From Brachionus koreanus (Eukaryota; Rotifera; Eurotatoria; Ploima; Brachionidae), in contig PJRA01000048.1 of assembly GCA_016987375.1 (NCBI GenBank), forward strand, positions 1,603,796 through 1,616,065: 12,270 nucleotides of DNA, given 5' to 3'. Below, one piece after another: positions 1 through 7,531 of this stretch. A program made the position numbers and the translations under genes. The notes beneath the pieces were generated by a model, which saw only the letters and a program-made list of their open reading frames with translations, did no database searches and was not told the DNA's origin. Numbering within the stretch: the stretch's first letter is position 1; every line of letters starts with the position of its first letter.

Positions 1-104
1 CCGAGTGTCAATTCCTTCAAGAAGAGGGTTGACGACCAGAGAACAGGCTGCTCAAAGGACTAAGGTTCTCTTGCTGGAGTCATCCAGCAACTCGCAGTCA
101 TCAA
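1..104 (+). mobile_element. 3' end of a non-LTR retrotransposon (LINE) ORF2, partial
   Basis: Frame 1 reads PSVNSFKKRVDDQRTGCSKD and stops at 61-63. A short block starting S-V-N-S-F-K-x-R is what I remember at the extreme C-terminus of CR1/Jockey-type LINE reverse-transcriptase proteins, just after the thumb region. The stop is followed by about 40 nt of untranslated sequence and then a trinucleotide repeat, which fits a LINE 3' tail. The element enters from the left edge, so its body is not visible. The segment is richer in G+C than the DNA around it, in keeping with a younger inserted sequence. Assignment to LINE is fairly safe from this layout. The exact clade is a guess. Confidence 0.6.
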
Positions 105-125
105 ACTACTACTACTACTACTACT
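105..125. repeat. (ACT)7 microsatellite, probable LINE tail
   Basis: Seven perfect ACT units follow the short 3' untranslated stretch of the LINE fragment. Many CR1/L2-like LINEs end in short tandem repeats instead of poly(A), so this is probably the 3' tail of that element. The right boundary of the insertion would then lie at or just after the repeat. The repeat count is seen directly; its role is inferred. Confidence 0.7.
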
Positions 126-135
126 AATTATAATG

Positions 136-154
136 TAACATGTTTTACATGTTA
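136..154. repeat. Perfect 8-bp inverted repeat (hairpin)
   Basis: TAACATGT at 136-143 and its exact reverse complement at 147-154 are separated by a 3-nt TTT loop. It lies 10 bp after the ACT repeat. It may belong to the LINE tail or be a chance A+T-rich palindrome; no function is claimed. Confidence 0.6.
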
Positions 155-229
155 TGTAGATTTTAAAAAAACTAAAAAAAAAATTTATTTTCAATTAGGT
201 TATTAAAAGACCTTTAGGATTGTATATAG

Positions 230-945
230 TCATGAATCAGGATATTTGGCAAAAAAATGTTCAAATTCCTGGCAAGATTGGGATTCTATCAAAAATTAAT
301 GCCGATGATCCACTTTTCTCAGTTCAAAGATCGATATCAATTTTTTAACTTCATTCTGTTTAGACATGTAATAATCCGTTTTTGGATTTTTTTTCCTATG
401 CGATATGCATTAATTCATATTATCCATGTTGAGGTTTATTGATTGCACCCCAGGAAAAGGTTATTGATATCGTTTTGTAATTGCTCTTTCATCTTGCTTT
501 CATCTACTTAATTAAATTAAAAGTATATCAAGCAATCATCTCCATAAAGAGAGCTTTTTAAATAATGGGATGCCCAATCATTTTTGCAGCTTTATAAACA
601 TGGTACAGGCTATGCATCTAGATTACTGTGAGCCTCTCTGGAATCCTTATTTAAAAAGGATATATTTAGATTAGAACTAGTATAAAGACGACAAACAAAA
701 CTTATTCCACAAATAAGAAGTTTGAATCATGAGTCAATGCTATCATGTCAATTGCTATTACGATGCGGAACTTATGAGTTCAGTGAAACATGTTCTTCAG
801 AATCTTTCAGGGAAGTTGTAAATAAAAGCAACAAAGAGCAATGGACCTAGTACAGAACCTTGAGGGATTCCACTTGTTACATCCAGCTAGACAGATTTTT
901 AATTATTAGGCACCCATCGTTGTTTTCTATCAAGAAATATAAAAA
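230..945 (-). pseudogene. Decayed LINE reverse-transcriptase fragment
   Basis: On the minus strand, 883-833 reads as an intact RT motif, D-V-T-S-G-I-P-Q-G-S-V-L-G-P-L-L-F. It is preceded at about 936-913 by FLDRKQRW, which resembles the FLxxRxQ segment just upstream in non-LTR RTs. It is followed by FIYNFPE, a decayed form of the usual F-I-N-D-L-P-E. Further 3', about 566-517, LKSSLYGDDCLIYF resembles the catalytic (F/Y)xDD block with Gly for the usual Ala. Next comes KMKEQLQNDINNLF and, in another frame at about 388-343, NPKTDYYMSKQNEVKK, resembling the stretch after the Y/F-x-D-D motif. Stops and frame changes separate every block, so it is dead. Only about 15-20 residues normally lie between N-D-L-P-E and the YxDD block, but here there are about 230 nt, so an insertion is likely. 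Its orientation is opposite to the LINE end at the left edge, so it is a separate insertion. Outer limits are approximate. Confidence 0.8.
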
Positions 946-1509
946 AATAAAGGTTAAATTATTTTTAAAATGCAAAATTTTGTTTTGTTAATCAAATTAG
1001 TAAGAAAAATAAATTAACTTATTCTAGTAGTTATAAATTAATAATTTAAAACACTAACAACATTAAAAATACAGAAAATGCTTAGAAAAATTGAAGTTTT
1101 AATTCACAAATAAAAAAAATTAAACGTAATAAAAAAATTGAAAATAAATTTCATAATAATAATTTTGAAAAATTAGTAATATTCTAAATCTAACTCCAGT
1201 CCAATTTTTTAATTAAGATGAAAAAAAAGCAAAATACAACTTCAAAATGAATTGACAGTTTTTGATTTTATTCGAAATTTTTTTCTTGGCTTAAAAGCTT
1301 TTTAATTTATGAATTAACTCTAAAAGCGAATATTTAAATTAAAAGCATATTTTCAATTTTTGCAGAGTTTTTCAAAATGTATTAATTATATAGATACTTG
1401 TATTTTAAAAATTTATAAAAACTATTTAAAAAAAATTTATTAAGATTTAAAAAAACAATTAAATAATTTGATATTTTACATTAAAAAAAATAAAAATATA
1501 AAAATAATC
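946..1509. other. A+T-rich intergenic DNA, no gene seen
   Basis: This stretch is made almost wholly of A/T runs, with stops in all frames. It lies downstream of the minus-strand protease, so its right end should hold that gene's 3' untranslated region. I see no clear AATAAA on the minus strand near the stop. No RNA gene, palindrome or coding remnant stands out. Confidence 0.6.
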
Positions 1510-2583
1510 TCAGATGATAGTCTTTATCCATTTTAAATATTTTGTCACATTAGAATAGTAACTAGGTCTTGTATTGTCACATTCGGACTGGCTAAACCCG
1601 GTCAAAAAATTAGATATTCCGTACAAATACCATGCATTATCATGATATATCATCATCGGACCACCTGAATCACCATAACAAATATTTGATTTTTTTGAAG
1701 TTGGATCCAAGGCACAATACAAATGCTTCAATTTTTCACTACACTCATTGTTCACTTTTTGATTAATTACTCTCAAAACTGTTTCTTGAAGATAAATAGA
1801 ATTTGCAGGTCTATATCCAGTCGTACTTCCCCTAAAAAAAATAAAAAAAATTTATATCAATTTTTTGTGTCATTAAATATACCAGCCTATTACAACAACG
1901 CTTTTATCAAGTGGAAAATCTGCACTATTTTCTGGCGGCAGGCATATTGGTCTAGACACAGGCGAAAAGCTAATAATTTCTTTCAATTTTATTATGGCTA
2001 AGTCATTTTTCAATTCATCGTCATAACTTGGATGAATGTAAACCATATCAATTGTAAAGATATTTTCTTCTTTAGCTTGAGTCAATTGATCAATACCAAG
2101 CTTGATAGAGTATGTTCTGAAACCATGATCTCTAACACAATGAGCTGCAGTAAGAAGACAATACTCTGATATGATGGTTGCCGAACATAAATGGTCACCA
2201 GCTTCGTCGTGAATCGAAGCAATCCAAGGCCATGAATAAACAGTGGTTGTGTAGCCATTTATTATTCGATACAATGGGGAATCTTCAATAGTCGATAAAA
2301 TGCTTGAATCGCCGCACTTGGCATTTAGTGGTGATTTTGTTGATTTACGTATTTTTCGAGTTCTCCTAATTTTTACAATGCGAGTTCTAATACGCCACTT
2401 CAAATTGTTTTTTTTTTCCTCTAAATTTTTGAATTTATCAATCAGAGAAGCAGATGAATTGGGCACAACCGTGTATAGAAGACTATTTGATGAGTCCATC
2501 AAGGATGCCCAGCTATACACAAAATTAATCAATATGCTAGATATGAAAATAAATTTTAAGATTTTTTTTGTAAAAAATATCAT
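1510..2583 (-). CDS. Secreted S1-family (chymotrypsin-fold) serine protease zymogen, protease A
   Basis: There are two exons, 2583-1883 and 1831-1510. The 51-bp GT-AG intron (1882-1832) splits the Trp codon of the G-W-G motif in phase 2, and the product is 340 residues. Residues 1-24 form a hydrophobic signal peptide. A very basic propeptide follows (about 57-84), then Cys90, which likely pairs with Cys214 as in chymotrypsinogen. Activation is predicted at R106/I107 (RIING). The triad is His148 (LTAAHC), Asp194 (NDLAII) and Ser289 (GDSGGP). Cysteine pairs 42-58, 168-182 and 191-220 are present; 136-201 is missing at both ends. By manual alignment position 189 is Asn283, 216 is Leu310 and 226 is Ser324, so the S1 pocket is neither trypsin-like nor standard chymotrypsin-like. 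This start follows from the signal peptide; no other in-frame Met precedes a comparable leader. The gene is the inverted neighbour of a close paralogue. The substrate is unknown. Confidence 0.9.
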
Positions 2584-2876
2584 AATGTGACATTTAAAAT
2601 TTTACTTTCTAGAAATATTATTCGGGAAGGAAATTATTCATTTAAAGATTTTAAATTATAGAATAAATTCAATTCAATTTATGTCAATTAGGATATATTG
2701 ATGCGTTTTAATTTTAACTTTTCAAAAATAATTTAATTTGACTTAAGTATTTAAAAAAAATAAAATTGAAAAATTTCCAAATATTTTTTTTTCAAATGAA
2801 TAAATTTTTTCTTATTAAAAAAAACAAAATTACTGCTTAAATTTGTTAATTTAATCTAATCATTCATAGATTAAAA
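2584..2876. promoter_or_regulatory. Shared divergent upstream region of the two proteases
   Basis: These 293 bp are all that separates the start codons of the two head-to-head protease genes, so both promoters must lie here or overlap the opposite gene. The sequence is almost pure A/T with long A and T runs. I cannot point to a specific TATA box or binding site. An acceptor-like ATTCATAG ends at 2869, 7 bp before the plus-strand start codon. It lacks a good pyrimidine tract, so I do not claim a leader intron. Confidence 0.5.
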
Positions 2877-3955
2877 ATGAGGCTTTTTATTTTGTTATTT
2901 GTATTTTTTATTATTAATAAAATAAATTTTGCAATACTGTCAAAAACAATGTTGAATAGTGCAACTAGACAATCTACAAACGAGAGTGAGCAGCGATTTT
3001 TAAAAAATAGATTTACGAGGAAAATTTGGGTAAAAAAACGAAGAACACACCCGATAATAATTAATGCTGGTAATAAAAAAAATTCAACCAGATCTGCTAT
3101 ACACATGAAATGTGGAACTCCATCAACACTTCCAAAGATGTCAAACAAAAGCCGCATCATAAATGGAGAAAAATCAAATCCACATTCATGGCCATGGCTT
3201 GTTTCTATCAGACAATCGAAAAATTCTAAATTGTATCATGTTTGTGCTGGTTCATTGATTTCATCCCAACATGTTCTAACAGCTGCTCATTGTGTTTCCG
3301 ACTATCGAAACACCACATTTGCCGTAGTTGTTGGCATTTACAGCCTTACTGAAAAAATAAGACTTGATAATACATTTTTGATAACAAGATATCTAATTCA
3401 TGCAGAATTTCAACCTAAGACTTTAGAAAATGACATTGCTATTTTGCATCTTAATTTACCTGTAAAATTTTCGAGAAAAATTTTACCAATCTGTCTTCCA
3501 TCGAGCAATAACATAGGTCTTGTTTACGAAAAAAAAGTGGTAGTAATAGGATGGTAAAAAAATTAATATATAGGCTATTTTTTTATATTTTTTTTATTTT
3601 ATAAAGGGGTAGCACAAATGGTTATAATTCTCAAAAGACTTTATCAAACCAACTGCTTCAAACAACTCTACAAATTAGAAATTTCAACAATGAATCACTT
3701 TGTCGAGGCTATGACACCGTCAACTACTGTGCTCTTGATTCAAGTGATCAAGATTCAGAGAAATCAAATATTTGCTTTGGCGATTCGGGCGGAAGCTTGA
3801 TGCATCAAATTGATGGCACATGGTATCTGTACGGAATTTCAAGCTTTATCTACGGAGATAGTGAAACAAAAAAATGTATCAGCTCTATACCCAGTTTTTA
3901 CACAATTGTTCCTAAATATTTAAATTGGATACTAAACAATATTCTTAAAAATTAA
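2877..3955 (+). CDS. Secreted S1-family serine protease zymogen, protease B
   Basis: There are two exons, 2877-3553 and 3607-3955. The 53-bp GT-AG intron (3554-3606) interrupts the G-W-G Trp codon in phase 2, exactly as in the divergent neighbour, and the product is 341 residues. A signal peptide spans about 1-20. A basic propeptide (about 40-56) leads to Cys79, probably disulfide-bonded to Cys206. Activation is predicted at R93/I94. The triad is His138, Asp186 and Ser286. The motif at the serine is G-D-S-G-G-S, with Ser in place of the usual Pro. Cys258/Cys267 and Cys282/Cys316 correspond to the 168-182 and 191-220 pairs; the 136-201 pair is absent. By manual alignment position 189 is Asn280, 216 is Ile307 and 226 is Ser322, an occluded, uncharged pocket. 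The gene looks intact and active; its target is unknown. The region is convergent with the next gene on the minus strand. Confidence 0.9.
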
Positions 3956-4112
3956 AATAATCTTTTTTTTCTAATTTGCAAATAATTTAGTTTATTTTTA
4001 AAAATTTTATTCTTAAAAAAATGTAAATTTTTTCTTAATTCTAATCTATTTTGTGATTAATTCGTCGATTTGCCTTCAAAAAAATAATTTTAGTAAAAAA
4101 AAATTTTAAAAA
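3956..4112. other. Convergent 3' region between protease B and the five-exon minus-strand gene
   Basis: Only 157 bp separate the two stop codons. On the minus strand, AATAAA occurs at 4011-4006 and again at 3996-3991, about 100 bp after that gene's stop. On the plus strand the nearest AATAAA is at 4120-4125, inside the opposite gene's last codons. If these are the real poly(A) signals the two transcripts overlap at their 3' ends, but hexamers arise easily in DNA this A+T-rich. Confidence 0.35.
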
Positions 4113-7100
4113 TTATTTTAATAAAAATGAATACTTTAACTTCAATTGATAAAAATAAGATTTTTTTAGCAAAATTCTTAGAATATCATCTGATTCGAAT
4201 AATTCTTTATCATTATCTTCAAAACTCGTCATATATTCGTTAGTTAAATTTATTTCCTTAGCTTCATTTATTTGATTATTGTCATTTTTAATCAAAGAAT
4301 TTTCGCTTTTAGCTATAGTCTTTGTCTCTTCAGTTAAATGATTATTTGATGAAGAGGCCAAATTAATTGGCGATTCTCTACCAGTAACATTGGTAATACT
4401 CGAACAAATTGATGATAATGTAGATGTAAACGACGAAGTTACTGATGGTCGTTCTGAGTTTTGTTTGTTAATAGAACTTTTCGATTTATCTGGCAAAAAA
4501 ATTGATTTTTTTGCTTCGTTTTTGTATGTTCTTTGACTAATTTTATTAGGATTGTCAACAGATTTTTTTTTTGAAGTGTCTGATTGAACAGAATTATCAG
4601 TTTGTTTAATTGGTGAAGAAGAAGTAAATTTTTGTTTTATTGTGTTTTTTTCACAAATTTTTTCCTTCTCGTATTCTTCATAGTCTTTTGTTGGAATTTC
4701 AAAATCGACGCTTTTGTCTCTTTTTAGTTCAGGTTTTTCCAAACATGGCTTTTTTATAATTTTTACGGATTTTTTCTTTTCAGATATTTTAACTTCCGGC
4801 TCAGTTTGAATTTCACTATCAACCATACTCAAAGTCTGTGTTTGAATTGACATGAGCATTTTTTTTCCTTTTTCTTCCTCATTTTCTGCATTGATTTGTA
4901 ACGAGACATCACTTTTGGTAGAACTAGTATTTTTTTTTTCTGTTTTCTCATCGTTCTTTATAAACGGTTGTAGAATCGGTTCGGAAATTTCATTTGTTTT
5001 TTTTGTTTCTTCCAATTTACGCCTAAGTCTCCATTGATATAAAATATCATTCTCTGGATTCACAAATTTTCCTCTCATAGGTTCATAGCTTGGCTTATTT
5101 TTATCTGAAAAAATTAAAAGTTTAATCAAATATTGGATTAGAATTTGAATTGAATAAATCAATAATTTAAAATATCAGTTAATTTTGGAAAAATTTGAAA
5201 ATTATTTTTTTTTAAATTTTTCTTTTTTTGTTTGTAATTTACATTTTTATTTAAATTAAACAAATTGAATCAGACAAAATGAATTATTTTTATTAACTTA
5301 GTGAAAACTTGCAGAGTATAAACCAAGAAATTATATAATAATTAAGTAATTATTTATTTAATAATGAATTTCTTTAAATAAATTAGTAATTACTTTAGAG
5401 TTGTACTTTTTAAATTTAATCCAACAAGTCAAAGTCTTGACTTAAACTTTTTAATGGCTTGTTTTTAATGGCTTTTTAATGAACTTTTTTCCTGACTTAA
5501 GTACAAATCTGTATATAGAAAATTAAAAAACACACATTGAAATAGCCAGAGATTAGATTTAGAATTAATTTTGTCAGTCGATTAAATAATGATAGAAAAT
5601 TGTGGCTAGCTAATTTTGTTTAACCAAGAATTGGTAAGCCATAAATTCGATTGACAAAAAAAAATTTGAAAAGATAATATTTACTAAAATAAAGTCATTT
5701 TAGATTAATTTAACATTGATTAATTAAAAAAATGATATTTAACATTTTCATTTAATTTTTTCAAACTAAGTAATTATTTTTTTTTAATTTTGTTAATTTT
5801 AATAAATTTTTCTAATAAATTAAAACAAATTTTTATGTTTTTTTTTTCAAATTTTAATTTATAGAATAATCCTTATTAATAAACCGGCTATGTGAAATTT
5901 CATACAAAATTTCTAATACTTAAAATAAAAAATTGTTAACATTTGTTTTAATGGTCAAAGATTTTTTCTGCAATGAACTAAAGTGAAACAACTGTTGTTT
6001 CAACTATTGCGAAATTCTGCAAAATTTTTACTCAATTTAAAAATATTAAAAATAAAATCGCAATCAATTTGCATAAAGCAATTTGCTTCATTAAATAAGA
6101 ATTTATTTGAATAACTGAAATCGAAACGAAAATTAACAAAACGAAATTTCAAACTTAATTTTTGGCTAACCGAATTTATGGTAAACCAAAATTTACAATA
6201 TTGGTTAACCAACATCACTTAATATTAATAAAAATTTCAAAATTAGTTATCTAGGTGAATTGATTATTTTTACTAAAATTTAATTGTAATTTTTCAAAAA
6301 TTTAAAAACTTAATCTTTAGTTTTTAAAGGCTATTTTATAAAATTTTATTTATTTTAAAAAAATATTTTAATTTCAATTTTTTTAAAGGAAGCTTAAAAC
6401 TTATACGACTTCCTTATACGTTATTATATGAAATAATTTTAAAATTTACAAAACCTACTTTCTAAATATAAAACAAATTCTGGTTTATGTATTTCAGTGT
6501 CGTTTACTAGAGTTGAGCAATCGGATAATAAGGAGCTTGTGAAGCTATTACTGGTCAATCCATCACTGCTTACAATTTTTTCACTTAAGCAATTTTCAAA
6601 ATTTATTGAATAATTTTAGTGAAAAAAATTCCTACCTTTTTTCAATCAGACAATCTGTCCTTAAGTCAAAGGAGTTAATAACAGCATTTTTCTTTATAGA
6701 ATTTACAAAAGATTTTTGCTCGATTTTTTTTGGTTTCGAAGAAAATTTCTTATTGCTTAAATTAATTGATTCAATATTCGAAAAATCGGTCTCATCTGAA
6801 TTTGATTCTGAATTATCATCTAAACTTAATTCGACCTCATTTCCACTCTCTCCATCGTCATTCATCATTAAAAATTCCTTGCTCTCTCTAATCTCATCAA
6901 ATAGCTGTTGTCTAAGTTGGTCAATTTTATTCTTTAAACTTTTTAAATCTCGACTTTCATTCCTAATGTCTTCATCACTTTCGCAGCTTGAAATCTCAAT
7001 AGAGTCATTTTTATAAACAATAGAATCATCATTACGATCAAACGGCAAATTTTTTTTCAAAAATTGAGTTGGTTTTCTAAGAATGAATTAATTTATCAAA

Positions 7101-7531
7101 ATTTAAAAACAACAAAAAAATACTACGTTTGATGCTCTACTTGTTCATTAATTTTTAAAGACTTAGTTTGCTTGGGTACTTCAAAATTGGGAATGTTATT
7201 GTATTTGGGTGGCTTATTTGAGACTTTTGGTGGAGCATTGTTTTTTTTTGAATGATCTGGTTCATGAATTTTGGAATTTTTGCTTCCATTATTTGAGCAA
7301 AAAACCGAATTTTGCTTGTTGAATTGAATGCTTTTTTTTTCTTTACAAAATGTTTGATTTTTTTCTGTTGGCAGCGACAAATGATTATTTTTCATGTACC
7401 GCTCTAGTGGATTTGCATAGTCTAAATTTTGAAATTTGCTTTTTTAAATTTAGAAAAAATTCAAATTATTAAACTAAGTTAATCATGGCATACTTTTCTA
7501 GGTTTTCGAAGCAATTAGAGCCATTTGACAT
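4113..7531 (-). CDS. Five-exon low-complexity charged protein with a WRxRRK block, possibly centrosomal
   Basis: I assembled exons 7531-7494, 7438-7127, 7076-6636, 6583-6459 and 5104-4113. All junctions are GT-AG and all phases agree, giving 635 residues. The introns are 55, 50, 52 and 1354 bp. Residues 1-157 are Asn/Lys/Ser-rich. About 158-187 is a likely short coiled coil (spaced Leu/Ile, including DQLRQQLFDEI). About 188-215 is acidic. Residues 311-338 hold the only well-ordered block, with R-G-K-F, then D-I-L-Y-Q-W-R-L-R-R-K-L-E-E. The remainder is Lys/Ser/Glu-rich and disordered. SIQTQT (391-396), SEIQTE (402-407) and NSVQSD (476-481) resemble dynein light chain LC8-binding anchors. From memory, the WRxRRK block recalls vertebrate PROSER3-like centrosomal proteins, but I am not sure of this. 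There is no signal peptide or membrane segment. The start at 7531 is the first Met that splices in frame. The first exon and the very C-terminal residues are the least certain parts. Confidence 0.7.
5426..5443. repeat. Inverted repeat, 7-bp arms, 4-nt loop
   Basis: AAGTCAA at 5426-5432 and TTGACTT at 5437-5443 are exact reverse complements around AGTC. It lies inside the long intron and just before the direct repeats. No function is assigned. Confidence 0.5.
5448..5482. repeat. Short direct repeat, about three copies
   Basis: TTTTTAATGGCT occurs twice, followed by a third, shorter TTTTAATG copy, within 35 bp of the long intron. This looks like a small slippage-type duplication, not a functional array. 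Confidence 0.5.
5618..5671 (+). repeat. Left arm of a diverged inverted-repeat pair
   Basis: This arm reads about GTTTAACCAA, then TTGGTAAGCCATAAATTCG, then a poly-A stretch and TTTGAAA. The reverse complement of 6147-6210 has the same blocks in the same order (GGTTAACCAA, TTGGTTTACCATAAATTCG, CCAAAAA, TTTGAAA). There are several mismatches and small gaps. With its partner it bounds about 590 bp inside the long intron, like the terminal repeats of an old non-autonomous DNA transposon. Confidence 0.5.
5984..6002. repeat. 19-bp palindrome, 9-bp arms
   Basis: TGAAACAAC at 5984-5992 and GTTGTTTCA at 5994-6002 are exact reverse complements around a single T. It lies between the two arms of the larger inverted-repeat pair. 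Its role is unknown. Confidence 0.55.
6147..6210 (-). repeat. Right arm of a diverged inverted-repeat pair
   Basis: This is the partner of the arm at 5618-5671. The shared core CCATAAATTCG is identical. Its outer end overlaps the 12-bp perfect palindrome TTGGTTAACCAA (6201-6212). I could not find a convincing target-site duplication outside the arms. Confidence 0.5.

Larger units (their letters stand above)
5105..6458 (-). other. Long fourth intron of the five-exon gene
   Basis: The donor is GTAGGT at 6458-6453. The acceptor is TTTTTTCAG ending at 5105. At 1354 bp it is about 25 times longer than the gene's other introns. I found no convincing extra exon in it; open frames here are A+T-rich and carry no protein signal. 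It contains a diverged inverted-repeat pair, a 19-bp near-perfect palindrome (5984-6002), a 7-bp-arm hairpin (5426-5443) and a small direct repeat (5448-5482). A transposon insertion would explain the length. Confidence 0.55.

Noticed and set aside
257..442. 61-residue plus-strand open frame
   Set aside because: It lies antisense to the decayed reverse-transcriptase fragment and is hydrophobic A/T-derived sequence with no motif.
2300..2590. 96-residue plus-strand frame opposite protease A
   Set aside because: It is the complement of the signal peptide and propeptide coding region, whose minus-strand frame is clearly the real gene.
2864..3160. 98-residue minus-strand frame opposite protease B
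   Set aside because: It is a shadow of protease B exon 1, with no family signal.
6000..6218. 72-residue minus-strand frame in the long intron
   Set aside because: The composition is Phe/Asn/Lys-rich as expected of translated A/T DNA, and it overlaps the inverted-repeat arm. Adding it as an exon is not required by phase.
6606..7016. 136-residue plus-strand Ser/Phe/Leu-rich frame
   Set aside because: It is the complement of the acidic/Ser-rich third exon of the minus-strand gene, which splices in frame with its neighbours.
7413..7420. Alternative acceptor AAATTTAG for exon 2 of the five-exon gene
   Set aside because: Joining it to the first exon breaks the reading frame, whereas the AAAAAAG site before 7438 keeps it and gives a 55-bp intron like the others.
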